DNA of 39,369 nt from a virus. Location of the stretch: IMG/VR virus record IMGVR_UViG_3300031673_000192, positions 1-39,369 of that record, one strand, 5' to 3'. Both the position numbers and the translations under genes were made by a program. The notes under the pieces were generated by a model that had not been told where the DNA came from, searched no databases, and saw nothing but the letters and a program-made list of their open reading frames with translations. Positions 28,701 through 37,332 of the stretch are shown piece by piece. Each line of letters starts with the position of its first letter. Position 1 is the first letter of the stretch.

Positions 28701-31203
28701 TTACAAGTTTCACTGGTCACAAGAACCGAGCGGTGAAATTAGACCCACTTGGGAATTGGAGATGGTTACCCCTGCAGGGTTTACTTCCAAGGTGTTCGCT
28801 CCTGTCCGTAGGTTAGATAAGGTTGCCACAGGTGGGGAGACGATGCCCGAAGTGGCGACCATAACAACTTACAGCCCGATCGCGGGTATGGATATAGTAA
28901 CCGGGCAACGTATCAGAGCCGGTCAGAGTATGCCGATTGTCATTACGGCAACGAACGCGGCAATCGCCGAGGGCAGAGTATTACCAACTATGCGACAGTT
29001 GTATCATACCAAATTCGTTAGTCGCCCTAAAGTGGCGATAGAGAACTGGTTTGACCCTGGCAAAGCTATTAGACCAAGAGCTAGGGCTAGTGATATCGTC
29101 ACCTCGCCGAAGATGTGGTACAGCCGGGGAATAACGTTGCAGGAGATGAAATCCAGTCCTGTCGACGTTGCTGTCCGCGCGTTCTTGGAAGGTAGAGACC
29201 CAAGTCGAAGATTGTCTACCCCTGAATTAGCCTCCAAGTTAGAGAAAGCCGGAGACCCTTCTGGGTTGGCTGACGTTCCTTTTGTTGACCGAAATGGTAG
29301 GTTGGTACGAACGAGAGACCCATACTATCACCCGGTACGGGAATTCGGTGATAACTGGGTCGTTCCGAGAACGGCTGTGATGCTTAAACACCCCACTATC
29401 AAGGGGGCATATATCGTAGGAACCGATACGGCTGCGACTGATCTTGCTGGAGTCTGGAATACCATCGGTGGGCAAATAGATGTGAGAGGGCAACCGAGAG
29501 TTGGTCGACCCTTTGGTAGAGGGACACTAAAGGAGTTCGCTGAGGAGCAAATAATATCCGAACTGGGGATTAGAGTTAAAAATATGCGTCCTGCCGAAGT
29601 CCACATGGGCAAGACCACTGAACACTCCGCCTTTGGGACATATATGTTTGACGGCGAACCTGCTAGCCTGAAATTGAAGATACCAATGAACAAGTGGTAC
29701 GACTGGAAGGCGAGAGAGTGGGTATACGAGCCGGAGATTGGTGCTGTCCGTGTTCTTCGCTCCGGGGATTCAGCAGCCGTCAGCCCGTCTCTGTACATAG
29801 AACTTTACAAGCGGGGGTTTGATACTTCCAAGTTGGTTGTGGTGGATAAACACCTACCGACTGCGGGGATAAAGCAGTACCCCAAAGGAACTCCTGAGTA
29901 TGAGATATTACGGGGAGCAAAGAAGGCTAGGGATGTTAAGAACTTGAAGGCTACTTTTAAGACCCCTGAGCGGGATTTGTTGTACGCCTCGAACGACAAT
30001 GCTAGGCGAGTTAAAGCAACACTTGCTGAGGTTCCAAGAGCCGGGCCTACTGATTTCCTCGTTCCTTTCCGTGAACGGAGAATGTTGCGCGTTATCCCAA
30101 TAGTTCCTCGTGCTATGGCTGGAATTAGGGAAATCCCACCCTCCGAGGCTAGGGAACAAACAATCTTCGCTGAGAGAGTTCCAGTCACATCCGGGTTCGC
30201 ACCAACGCGTGTAGCAGGGGAGCCTGTGCCGGAGATTAGTGCTAGGGGCACCCCAAGATTGGTTCCCGAGATAACACCTAGGACGACTCCCAGAACAACG
30301 TCTAGGGAGACACCGAGAGAGACACCGAGAGAGACACCGAGAGAGACACCGAGAGAGACACCGAGAAAAACGCCGGTTACGCCTGTGAAAACACCTATTA
30401 TGTCTGTGGTGACCCCTAGACCGACGCCCAGAATAATACCTGTTACGCCGCCCCCACCAGTTGCCTTGGTCAGACCACGGATATCCGGTAAGCGAGCAGA
30501 GTTACCGCCGGGGAGCATTACAGTGAAGCATGGTCTGTTCTGGCGATGGGCACCTCCTCCGTGGGACCAGCCGAAGATGCAGACGCTCCCTAGAGGCGTA
30601 GTCCCAATGGGGGCAAAGAACACGCACCTAAAGACGGTCAAGGGGACGGTGCAGATGATAGGCAAACCAAGGGCTAAAGTCCCTGAGAAGGTTAATGCCG
30701 ATTTCGGCATAGTGGACTTCTTTATCAGCGACTATGGACAACGGATAGAGGTCGGTGGTAAGGGTCTGGAGACCAATGTCGGTAGAGGAGTTGACAGTCC
30801 TACGAAGGGCATGTCCGTGCCGAGTCAAGGCATATCTCGCTCGGAGATTGGTACTGTCAAGCCCGCTCACAGCGTATCAAGGACGGCTATATCCGCTACT
30901 ACCAAGCCTGACAGGGTAAAAGGGGAAATCGAGATGCGGGGCGTTAATCGTCCAGAGGTAGTGGAGGAGAGAAAGAGAGTAGCTGAAGAGCGGGTGGAGT
31001 CTGCTAGAATAAGGCAGGTTGAACCCGAACCAAGGGACTTGTACTTTGACGAGGACCCCGGGTGGCTCAGAGGGTCTGACGCCCATAGTACAGAGGGCGT
31101 GAGTAGCAAGGGGGTCAACCGAGCTAAGATGAGCAAGAAGAAACCGAAGCGGATCGGCAAAAGGGACAACCAGCCAACCGTGGTAAGGAGTGTGAGACTA
31201 TGA
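25774..31203 (+). CDS. Giant 1809-aa membrane-associated protein, putative virion or entry protein
   Basis: No family recognised for the whole chain. The N-terminus (1-110) is Ala/Lys-rich with a duplicated VATTS. Residues about 110-560 are helical. At 570-690 several hydrophobic segments occur (WAIGGLVAALDVMMLGLPV; LAVGVEALLFAGVAIGGG). At about 1190-1345 an alpha/beta region contains WNTIGGQIDVRG and LKEFAEEQIISELGI, a degenerate Nudix-box-like pattern. From 1476 to 1570 the chain is Thr/Pro/Arg repeats (five RETP units). The C-terminus is basic and ends PTVVRSVRL. Size, membrane segments and position argue for a structural or DNA-delivery protein; this is inference. Confidence 0.75.
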   Translation: MADDTRGVATTSVATTSAPPTTPQPSYAKQKAEQRARVDAKKAARKAGTWKKGTPWKGSEAYKAQEAEKKARAEKARAKAEASVEFIGAPEPAVVPPAEPVEFVGVPPTKERPATVEAYLPAKVRGARPDIQLSAMRKAGAPLAVQLDFIKTHSDVALPSRVSETINKQLADYSKLTGKAKFNRAVQLGFVPRGSVYAGEKDGSFVYYTVAQARGQEKAKQDWISQQVSAGYAKNLAEAEKQLAEIQSGKYKAFMPDPDDPGNIKKGKFVLVWEAFAKQRDEMGLSPEELGEVYSGKYKVGEIATTKAYARQQVALQRLSSAGFVEKLPEGAYMRAFGPSLREYTLPAMAEFVRKNPDGMKTLRDAGFGDDILSAVTQWNKTTGSIAAHLDKGVVPTGTGFARRLGLSSGELSSLGRALDDLDIKPVKGSYTEAYRQLNDDQKRAVAVLFDKDWTKGSVFSAFAKDIEHISSKNLALQLLFAPIQPITTPIGKRLTLPEAKAQLTKTYKTELSALRDYVKPDGSFDVKKLDKADPAKVQAIAEDIGYETSDDLKAGLEYYNYGTRVTAKEWAIGGLVAALDVMMLGLPVSSIGSATLARMTGMRVIPTVARGAITTVGRLTGEIVKRGVPAGLGVLLLPDAAKTVLSPKASPTEKVLAVGVEALLFAGVAIGGGKFVFKEVRQAVRPGSFEPPNLSLEISIPRTQLKGFMTPEYAVDLVQQVEKIYGGKLPRAVEQALKMFKRPEDALAYAEQFVSYSKLTGQIKTVRGGVVGGTPRETSIRARSNPAQVSLDQRILFSVKPDINTYLRQIGKLGKDVTPTGSMEWWSPNFSGDVAGWYLGKIPQEVVNSFRVANRALVTKKTAETVLRELLENPSSPKFKDYVIPKDTIPKIKDWYSPGGKMLRYSSKDIRDLPMVVHEAVSKQMRNERIWMAAKKRNFGDPVSAANDLLRREVERRALLPPGHPDALPQGVYPVYKFHWSQEPSGEIRPTWELEMVTPAGFTSKVFAPVRRLDKVATGGETMPEVATITTYSPIAGMDIVTGQRIRAGQSMPIVITATNAAIAEGRVLPTMRQLYHTKFVSRPKVAIENWFDPGKAIRPRARASDIVTSPKMWYSRGITLQEMKSSPVDVAVRAFLEGRDPSRRLSTPELASKLEKAGDPSGLADVPFVDRNGRLVRTRDPYYHPVREFGDNWVVPRTAVMLKHPTIKGAYIVGTDTAATDLAGVWNTIGGQIDVRGQPRVGRPFGRGTLKEFAEEQIISELGIRVKNMRPAEVHMGKTTEHSAFGTYMFDGEPASLKLKIPMNKWYDWKAREWVYEPEIGAVRVLRSGDSAAVSPSLYIELYKRGFDTSKLVVVDKHLPTAGIKQYPKGTPEYEILRGAKKARDVKNLKATFKTPERDLLYASNDNARRVKATLAEVPRAGPTDFLVPFRERRMLRVIPIVPRAMAGIREIPPSEAREQTIFAERVPVTSGFAPTRVAGEPVPEISARGTPRLVPEITPRTTPRTTSRETPRETPRETPRETPRETPRKTPVTPVKTPIMSVVTPRPTPRIIPVTPPPPVALVRPRISGKRAELPPGSITVKHGLFWRWAPPPWDQPKMQTLPRGVVPMGAKNTHLKTVKGTVQMIGKPRAKVPEKVNADFGIVDFFISDYGQRIEVGGKGLETNVGRGVDSPTKGMSVPSQGISRSEIGTVKPAHSVSRTAISATTKPDRVKGEIEMRGVNRPEVVEERKRVAEERVESARIRQVEPEPRDLYFDEDPGWLRGSDAHSTEGVSSKGVNRAKMSKKKPKRIGKRDNQPTVVRSVRL
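25795..25824 (+). repeat. 15-bp tandem duplication
   Basis: GTAGCGACTACCTCG occurs twice with no gap, encoding the repeated VATTS near the N-terminus of the giant protein. Confidence 0.9.
30307..30366 (+). repeat. Five perfect 12-bp tandem repeats
   Basis: GAGACACCGAGA repeats five times without a change, encoding RETP units in the Thr/Pro/Arg-rich part of the giant protein. Exact identity indicates recent slippage. Confidence 0.95.
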
Positions 31204-31331
31204 GTGAAATACCATCGTCGTTCGGAGTGTTTGTTTACGCTCTAATTGGGATAGTAGTGTTCACAGTTGTCCCACTTATGCGGTACCTTGTAAAAAAACT
31301 GCGGAGTAGAGTCGGTAAGGGGGTCAAGTAA
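31200..31331 (+). CDS. Small single-pass membrane protein (43 aa)
   Basis: ATG 31200 overlaps the giant gene's stop (ATGA). After a short polar start, FVYALIGIVVFTVVPLM is one transmembrane helix, followed by a basic tail (RYLVKKLRSRVGKGVK) that should stay in the cytoplasm. The stop is directly followed by the next ATG. Size and topology are like minor coat or small inner-membrane virion proteins; no homology is claimed. Confidence 0.6.
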   Translation: MSEIPSSFGVFVYALIGIVVFTVVPLMRYLVKKLRSRVGKGVK

Positions 31332-31853
31332 ATGTCTAAAGATGAAGAGCTGAATGACCTGAACGAGCAGGAACAAGAGGAACTCGCCGAGCTAGAGGTC
31401 GGGGATGCACTCAGCGCAGAAACTGAACAGGAAGGTGGGTGGGACTCGCTGGACGAGCAAGGCGAAGGTGTACCCAGCACTAGTACCGAGCCTCCTGAGC
31501 CGTCGCCCGTTCCTGCCGTTGCCCGTCCTGTCAGTATTCCTGTGCCTGTTGCCCCTACCCTACAAAGGACAGGAGACACGCTCTGGGGGAAAGGTGGACC
31601 GGAAGCGGAGAAGCCCAAGAACGATATGAGCGACCTCTTTGAGGTTCCCCAAGAGGAAGATAACGACATGTACACCGACGACTTGTTCGAGCTGGACGAA
31701 GAGGACGTGGGAGACGAGGAGAGTTTGGCTGACCTGACACGGGTGACTGAAGAGGACATTATGGGTGCGCCCCCGAGGTCGAAGCGACCTGAACGACCCC
31801 AAAGGACTCAGCGACCCTATACTCCACCGACCAGTATGGGAGGTACTAGGTGA
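31332..31853 (+). CDS. Acidic proline-rich protein with PTSMGGTR tail
   Basis: 173 aa, largely disordered: Glu/Asp-rich start (ELNDLNEQEQEELAELE), a Pro/Val/Ser-rich middle (PEPSPVPAVARPVSIPVPVA), a second acidic stretch (EEDNDMYTDDLFELDEED) and a basic end RPERPQRTQRPYTPPTSMGGTR. The tail resembles the PTSxRGIR tails at 22221-23297. Could be a scaffold or chaperone. The last codons hold the GGGAGGT site for the GTG start of the surface protein. Confidence 0.6.
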   Translation: MSKDEELNDLNEQEQEELAELEVGDALSAETEQEGGWDSLDEQGEGVPSTSTEPPEPSPVPAVARPVSIPVPVAPTLQRTGDTLWGKGGPEAEKPKNDMSDLFEVPQEEDNDMYTDDLFELDEEDVGDEESLADLTRVTEEDIMGAPPRSKRPERPQRTQRPYTPPTSMGGTR

Positions 31854-34690
31854 TTAAGACCAAGCTACTTAGTCGTGTTTTATCGTTAGCCTTGGTGTTC
31901 CTCGCTCTGGTAGTTGTTGCGGCTCCTGTGCTAGCTGCTGCGTACAGTGCCTCGTTCGCTATCACCGAGGATAGCGGCAACGCCTACGATATGCTGGCGA
32001 CGCAGACCGACGCCAATAATCAATGGATGGCGGATAACGGCTTTATGCGAGCGGACGCGCTGGATACCCGTGTCGAGACCTTGGGGGGTTCCGAGAAGCC
32101 TTGGATGGTTGCCCAAGACAGGACACTTACTGCTACCGCCGTCCCTGCCGATTCGCAGGTCAATCTCTACTACACTACGGGAAGCACTCCTGCTTCCAGT
32201 ATGGATATTATCCCCGGGCATGACGGGTACATAACTATCCCTGATGACGCTACTATTGAGCTTGGTGATACCTTTGAGATTGAGCAGAGCGGGTATATCA
32301 ATACTGACGCTGGTGCTGATAAGAACTTGGTTTATAAAGAAGATGCTTTCAGGACTTATGTTAGTGCTGAAGATGAGATTACCTCTGCACTGATACATAG
32401 AGGAGCTTTTCCTACCGTTGCAACAACTAATGGTGGCAATAACGCCGTTAATGGACTGAACCATACTGTTAACCTACCTGCTGGGGTTGTAGCTGGCGAC
32501 CTACTGTTAGTGTTCTTTGGGACTGATGGGACTCCTGCTATAGCCTTTCCCGGAGGATGGACTAATCTGTTTCAGAAGGACACTTTTGGTGCACCAGATG
32601 CTAGAGGTGGGGCTTGGTATAAGGTAGCTAGTGCTAGCGAAGATGACCCTTTCACTGTTACTACCGATGCTGCTGAAATGACTGCTTACACTATATACCG
32701 CATTACTGGCTATTCAGAGGTGCCAGAAAACGGGGTCGCTACCAATGGGAATAGTGCTAATCCTGACCCCCCTAACTTAGTACCTTCGTGGGGTGCTAGA
32801 AATACGCTGTGGTTTGCTATGGAACTAAATGATGACAACGTAACTGTCAATGCTTATCCTGCCAACTATGGGAATGGGCTTAACAATGTTGCTGCTAATG
32901 CTGAGGGTGTAGCTATAGGCAGTGCTAGGCGAGAGTTAAATGCAGTAAGTGATGACCCGGGAGTTTTTACTCTTTCGGCAGGACAACAGTGGATGTCTAA
33001 CACTATAGCTATCTGTCCAGCTGACCTAGATGTAACTGCCACAAGTATTGACAGTGGTGAATATACAATCAACACTAAAGCAGGGACAACTTCCAATCTA
33101 GCTGAAGGGACACTACTATACTTCCCCGATGCTACTAATAAAGGAATAGACTGCGGTGATATTTATGACGCCTCAGCTAAACTGTGGATTAGCTTCTGGT
33201 TCAAACTGGATGAGGACTATGAGGCTGGTGCAGACGATAATATGTATTTGTTTAACAAGTATAGCGGGACAACTACTTTTAATCTTTACCTCAGGAGCTT
33301 CAACGGGAAGCTCTATTTTAATAACGTAGTAGCAGGTGCTACAAAGTTTGCTTATTACAGTACCCAAGCTAGTTGGAATGGGGGGCAGTGGTATCATGTA
33401 ATTGCCAGTATGGGGCAGGCAGTTGGTGGTGGTGCTGCCAGTAATGGAGCAAGATTGAGAGTAGATAACGGGGTTGCCGATACTAACGCAAACGCCGAGG
33501 CAATCGGCACTACAAATAACTTTTATATAGGCTGTTATACAAATACAAGCAGTGCGAGCCCGTTCATCGGGAGTATATGTGATTTCTGTGTTGGGACAGA
33601 TGATTTATCTGCTGCTGAAGAGACAGCTTTGTATAATGGCACACCACCGGGGGATGAGACAGACTTCTGGTATATTGATGAGGGGACAGGAGTTAATATA
33701 ACCTCTTACGGCTCTGGGGCAAACGCAGGCACAGCAGGCGCAAACACATCTTGGATTGTTGGTACTAGACCACATACACTAAGTATTTCTATTGATGGGA
33801 CTATGGAAGATGATGCTAGACTATTAGGAGCGAGTGTTCCTAACACTGCTAATGACTGGTTATTGATGCAAAACAATGTTATGCCTTATATGGACTATAT
33901 GACCATTGATGTCGGCGGGGCAGAGGTACTAAAATACCAACCCGACACGATAGTTGACAATACTGGCGAGGACAGTACCGCCGACGCGGGTAGTACCGAT
34001 GTCAAGATTATAGACGCTGCTCTCACACAGGCTGACGACTACTGGAACGGGGCGAGATTGATAATCACCGAGACCACCGATGGTCTTGCCCCTGAAGGCG
34101 AAACGGCGGTGATTACCGACTTCCTCGCCGCTACTGACGAGCTACAGTTTGCTGCTCTTACGGCTAACGTAGACGCTGGCGACACCTTCACTGTCGACTT
34201 CGGGACTGTAGTAGACGAGACTGGTGCTAACGACGGCAGAATAACTTGGGGGGTTAACCCCACAGGAGTAGCCGTCGCCCTCGGTAGCTTTACTGCTGAA
34301 GACCAACCTGCACCGGGAACAGCCGAGGATAGGGAGACCAGAGACATACTCGTTACGCCTGCAGGGGGAGATATACATGGAGACGGAACGGTAACCAAAG
34401 CGGCGACGCTGGCTAACCCTGTCCGTCCGTTTATCACGATGGTATCCGATAACACTACCCTGACCGAGATATGGGTATGGCGCTGGCTCGGCTTGGCGTT
34501 CCTGCTGTTCGTTACAGTCGGAGCAGCTCGGTGGTTACGAGGTCATCGAGGTATCGTGGTAATTATCGCGGGGGTCGCACTGGGAGGATTGGTCGCTTTC
34601 GACCACAACATATTCCCTCTTTATCTGGTAGTTTTGTCCATAATACTATTCGCTGCGGGTGTCGTGTCCGAAAGGAGTCCGACCTTATGA
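31850..34690 (+). CDS. Large secreted LamG-domain surface protein with C-terminal membrane anchor
   Basis: 946 aa from GTG 31850. A signal peptide (KTKLLSRVLSLALVFLALVV ending PVLAAA) is followed by beta-rich regions. Residues about 404-617 look like a LamG/concanavalin-type jelly roll (WISFWFKLDEDY; WYHVIASMG; FIGSICDFCVG). Residues about 690-830 contain strand-rich GDTF-type motifs. The last 90 residues have three hydrophobic segments (WLGLAFLLFVTVGAARWL; VIIAGVALGGLVAF; LYLVVLSIILFAAGVV). LamG folds bind glycans or receptors, so this is a candidate attachment protein. Nucleotides 32290-33890 are more AT-rich than the rest, suggesting a swapped module. Confidence 0.75.
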   Translation: MIKTKLLSRVLSLALVFLALVVVAAPVLAAAYSASFAITEDSGNAYDMLATQTDANNQWMADNGFMRADALDTRVETLGGSEKPWMVAQDRTLTATAVPADSQVNLYYTTGSTPASSMDIIPGHDGYITIPDDATIELGDTFEIEQSGYINTDAGADKNLVYKEDAFRTYVSAEDEITSALIHRGAFPTVATTNGGNNAVNGLNHTVNLPAGVVAGDLLLVFFGTDGTPAIAFPGGWTNLFQKDTFGAPDARGGAWYKVASASEDDPFTVTTDAAEMTAYTIYRITGYSEVPENGVATNGNSANPDPPNLVPSWGARNTLWFAMELNDDNVTVNAYPANYGNGLNNVAANAEGVAIGSARRELNAVSDDPGVFTLSAGQQWMSNTIAICPADLDVTATSIDSGEYTINTKAGTTSNLAEGTLLYFPDATNKGIDCGDIYDASAKLWISFWFKLDEDYEAGADDNMYLFNKYSGTTTFNLYLRSFNGKLYFNNVVAGATKFAYYSTQASWNGGQWYHVIASMGQAVGGGAASNGARLRVDNGVADTNANAEAIGTTNNFYIGCYTNTSSASPFIGSICDFCVGTDDLSAAEETALYNGTPPGDETDFWYIDEGTGVNITSYGSGANAGTAGANTSWIVGTRPHTLSISIDGTMEDDARLLGASVPNTANDWLLMQNNVMPYMDYMTIDVGGAEVLKYQPDTIVDNTGEDSTADAGSTDVKIIDAALTQADDYWNGARLIITETTDGLAPEGETAVITDFLAATDELQFAALTANVDAGDTFTVDFGTVVDETGANDGRITWGVNPTGVAVALGSFTAEDQPAPGTAEDRETRDILVTPAGGDIHGDGTVTKAATLANPVRPFITMVSDNTTLTEIWVWRWLGLAFLLFVTVGAARWLRGHRGIVVIIAGVALGGLVAFDHNIFPLYLVVLSIILFAAGVVSERSPTL

Positions 34691-36561
34691 TAAGGCTTGT
34701 GAAGCGAATTATAATCGTCCCTCTGATTGCTCTTGTGGCTATACTGGTCGCTCCTGCTCTTGTTTACGCCATCGCCGATCCTGATAGTGCGCCGTCTATC
34801 AACGCCGTCTACGTTTACGAGAACTGCTACGAGGACGGGGACGTCGGTGTCCTCGTTGACTACTACCTCGACTACGCAGCCCTCCCCAGCGAGACCGCAG
34901 CCGAGGCCTATATGGCGATATTCGTGGACACGGACGGGACTACCCAGCTAAAGTCGGTAGCACCATACGTTTACCAAGATAGCGGCTATGGCAGGGGACT
35001 GATGTGGATACGGTTCACCGCCGCCGAAGCGACTGCGTACGGACTGGACAGCACCAACATTGCCCTCCACGAAGTATGGCTATCCGGTAACCCTGCTCTG
35101 GGATGGGTGCCGGGTCCCGACCCGCCCAAGACGATAGCGGGTATTGACCAGTGGAGTACTGTGGGCGACCCATCCAGTCTTATTGCTCTACGCGTTCTTT
35201 ACTACGCCGACGTGCTGGAAGTACTCTGGTCGCTTGATTTGATACAGGAGATATACGGAGGTGGGAGTACCCTGACTACTCTCGGTGAGAGTTACTTCGC
35301 TAACACTATTCCGCATCTCAGGGACATTGCTCCTGATGCGTTCTCTAGCGTGGAGACCGACCCCGAGTACACACCGTTGGACTACGACACCGCTTTCGGG
35401 GGGGCAGCGACCAGTGGCGGGGCGACCATAGTCGGTTCGCCCGTAACACTAACCGAGGGGGTGAATACGATAGACACGGGGGTAACTACTGGCACTATCA
35501 TCATAGACCTCGCTGGGTGGACATTCGGCGATATAGACGACGGCACGGGAACAATCGCAGGTGTCCCTATTGACCTGACCCCAGGTATAAATACCTTGAC
35601 TGTTACCGGGGCAGGGACGTTCACGGTGGATGTAGAGGAAGTTACCACAATCACCTTAATGGATACCTCCGTGACGGGCACAGGTATCGACCTGACCACG
35701 CTGGCTGCTACATTCGGTATGTCTCGGTGGTTCCTCTCCGGGATTGTCTGGATGCTGATAACTTTGCTGGTGTGCGCTGCTGTGTATAAAGTAGAAACCC
35801 CCAGTGGCGAGTTCGGCGAGAGTGCTGGTCGCGGCGAGGGAGTAGGTAGTGGCAAGTCGGTGATGATTGTATTCTCCATAATGATAGTCGGAGGAGCATT
35901 GCTCGGTATGCTGTCTCCGTTAGTCGCCTCTTTGTTATTTATAGCTAGTGGTGCCTTCGTTGGTTATGTCTTGTTCTTCCGCTCGGAGACCCTCCACAAA
36001 GGCTTTATGTTTATGTTGTGGATGTTTGTTATCGTGTCCATCGCCGGGAACTACGCTGCGGGCAGTAATGCGATGGTAGCGACCTACCTTACATCCGCTG
36101 TTACGGACACGGAGACTGCAACTATCAACGTAGCCAGCACGGATGGCTTCCCGGATAGCGGTTTTGTAGTTATTGGAGACGAGCATATCGGCTACCCCTC
36201 CAAGACGGATACTACCTTCGAGAGTACCACAGTCGGACCGCTCACTGTTAACCCGCTAACCAGAGGGGAGCATGATACGGACGCAGCGACCCATGCTGAG
36301 AACGCTACCGTCCGTACCAGAGAGGCAGCGATACTGAATGCCAGTATAGACTACAAGATAGCCCGCATCGCAGACACGGCGGGTGTTATGGGATTTATCA
36401 CGTTCCCTGCCAAGTTGCTTGACCTGATACTAACTATCTCCACTCTACCGCTCGGGTTTTTGGGAACGGATCTGGCCGCGCTATCCTACATCTGGATAGT
36501 GGTTGCCGCCGGAATGATTGTCGGGTTCGTTATGTCGTTGGCAGGTGGAAGGAGAGTGTAA
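34687..36561 (+). CDS. Secreted multi-pass membrane protein, putative virion membrane/spike protein
   Basis: 624 aa from ATG 34687, overlapping the LamG gene stop; upstream in-frame starts lie inside that gene. A signal peptide (VKRIIIVPLIALVAILVAPA), a 310-residue ectodomain, then transmembrane segments from about 346 (WFLSGIVWMLITLLVCAAVY; VMIVFSIMIVGGALLGML; FMFMLWMFVIVSIAG). A second exposed loop (about 475-545) includes INVASTDGFPDSGFVVIGDE, a motif otherwise seen in phage receptor-binding and baseplate proteins, and ends in TRGEHDTDAATHAENATV. Two more TM helices close the chain. Likely an envelope or adhesion partner of the LamG protein. Confidence 0.7.
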   Translation: MIRLVKRIIIVPLIALVAILVAPALVYAIADPDSAPSINAVYVYENCYEDGDVGVLVDYYLDYAALPSETAAEAYMAIFVDTDGTTQLKSVAPYVYQDSGYGRGLMWIRFTAAEATAYGLDSTNIALHEVWLSGNPALGWVPGPDPPKTIAGIDQWSTVGDPSSLIALRVLYYADVLEVLWSLDLIQEIYGGGSTLTTLGESYFANTIPHLRDIAPDAFSSVETDPEYTPLDYDTAFGGAATSGGATIVGSPVTLTEGVNTIDTGVTTGTIIIDLAGWTFGDIDDGTGTIAGVPIDLTPGINTLTVTGAGTFTVDVEEVTTITLMDTSVTGTGIDLTTLAATFGMSRWFLSGIVWMLITLLVCAAVYKVETPSGEFGESAGRGEGVGSGKSVMIVFSIMIVGGALLGMLSPLVASLLFIASGAFVGYVLFFRSETLHKGFMFMLWMFVIVSIAGNYAAGSNAMVATYLTSAVTDTETATINVASTDGFPDSGFVVIGDEHIGYPSKTDTTFESTTVGPLTVNPLTRGEHDTDAATHAENATVRTREAAILNASIDYKIARIADTAGVMGFITFPAKLLDLILTISTLPLGFLGTDLAALSYIWIVVAAGMIVGFVMSLAGGRRV

Positions 36562-36596
36562 TGTTACTGGGTGTACTACTCTACCCATACCACACC

Positions 36597-36625
36597 TTGA
36601 CAAAACAGAACACAAGTGCTAAAGT
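36597..36625 (+). promoter_or_regulatory. Promoter of the 61-aa two-TM protein
   Basis: TTGACA (36597-36602), 17 bp, TAAAGT (36620-36625). It gives the 36671 gene its own transcript inside the module. Confidence 0.72.
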
Positions 36626-36670
36626 AACTTTTAACAGGGCCGTCCAGCCCGAGAAGGAAGGTGATAGTTA

Positions 36671-36856
36671 ATGTCAGTACGAGGACTTGTTACCGTCGTA
36701 ATCGGCGTTGTAGCTTTCGTCGTGATTGACAGCCTCATCACCAACATCATAACCGGAACCGATACTGGTTCCGTCATCCTCCAGAACCTGCTCCGGGTGA
36801 TCGTGGCGGCCGCGATCCTGATAGGCGTGGTCATGTCAATCGGGAGGAAGGGCTAA
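36671..36856 (+). CDS. 61-aa two-TM protein, candidate major coat or membrane virion protein
   Basis: Begins MSVRGLVTVVIGVVAFVVID and has a second hydrophobic helix SVILQNLLRVIVAAAILIGV, joined by a short polar loop (ITGTDTG), ending in a basic SIGRKG. A strong site (GAAGGAAGGTG) precedes ATG 36671. It alone in the module has a dedicated promoter and a strong terminator just downstream, implying high, separate expression. Two-helix hydrophobic coat proteins are known from spindle-shaped archaeal viruses, and single-helix ones from filamentous phages. A holin is an alternative: size and two TMs fit, but no lysin is seen. Confidence 0.6.
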   Translation: MSVRGLVTVVIGVVAFVVIDSLITNIITGTDTGSVILQNLLRVIVAAAILIGVVMSIGRKG

Positions 36857-36878
36857 GAATGGCACCTCCCGGGCGAAC

Positions 36879-36923
36879 GGGACAGAGAGTACTCCATAGA
36901 AGGGTACTCTCTGTCCCTTTTTT
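36879..36923 (+). terminator. Strong intrinsic terminator
   Basis: GGGACAGAGAGTAC (36879-36892) pairs perfectly with GTACTCTCTGTCCC (36904-36917), 14 bp, 11-nt loop, followed by six T. It ends the 61-aa protein's transcript and is the strongest terminator in the window. Confidence 0.95.
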
Positions 36924-36940
36924 GCAAGAGGTATTGAACA

Positions 36941-37033
36941 ATGATTGATTTCAGTTCTCTCTCTGTGTGGTCTGTGGTACTCATTGCCTTTATCGTTATC
37001 GCATACCTGTTCTTCGCTTGGAGGAAAAGATGA
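36941..37033 (+). CDS. 30-aa single-pass membrane peptide
   Basis: ATG 36941 with GAGGT upstream. WSVVLIAFIVIAYLFFAW is one transmembrane helix with a basic RKR end; TGA overlaps the next ATG. Like the 43-aa protein at 31200 it is a tiny membrane protein in the module, and a minor coat protein is possible. Being just after a terminator, it depends on read-through or an unseen promoter. Confidence 0.5.
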   Translation: MIDFSSLSVWSVVLIAFIVIAYLFFAWRKR

Positions 37034-37332
37034 GAGAGCGAAGATACCATTACTGGATCGTAGCCTATGACCAAAATCGCCCGTATCTCGTTTACGGTGG
37101 TGTAAACGAGGAGGAAGCTCGTCGCAAGGGTCTGGAGCTTCTGGCTGGGGCAAACTTTGAGTTGAAACGGTACCCGACGCGTGACTTGGGTACTGCGAGT
37201 GCGTTTCTCCGAGGCAAGAGGTTAGACGATACGCATAACTTGAGAGAATCTAGCAGGAGAATCGGGCATAGCCGGAGCATAGATAGACTAAGAAAACGAG
37301 AACAAAGGAGACTCGAAAGGGGGATCGGATGA
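37030..37332 (+). CDS. Unknown 100-aa basic protein
   Basis: From ATG 37030 (coupled; upstream ATG 36967 is in the preceding gene). RRYHYWIVAYDQNRPYLVYG and EEEARRKGLELLAGANFELK have the alternating strand/helix look of the small proteins at 23680 and 24100 (strand, EEARRKGLEL helix, ELKRYPT strand), then a basic Arg-rich tail. Function unknown. Confidence 0.5.
   Translation: MRERRYHYWIVAYDQNRPYLVYGGVNEEEARRKGLELLAGANFELKRYPTRDLGTASAFLRGKRLDDTHNLRESSRRIGHSRSIDRLRKREQRRLERGIG

Noticed and set aside
29805-30710. 301-codon minus-strand open frame with GVSL repeats
   Set aside because: The repeats are the complement of the RETP-coding tandem repeat in the giant gene; low complexity, no start signals.
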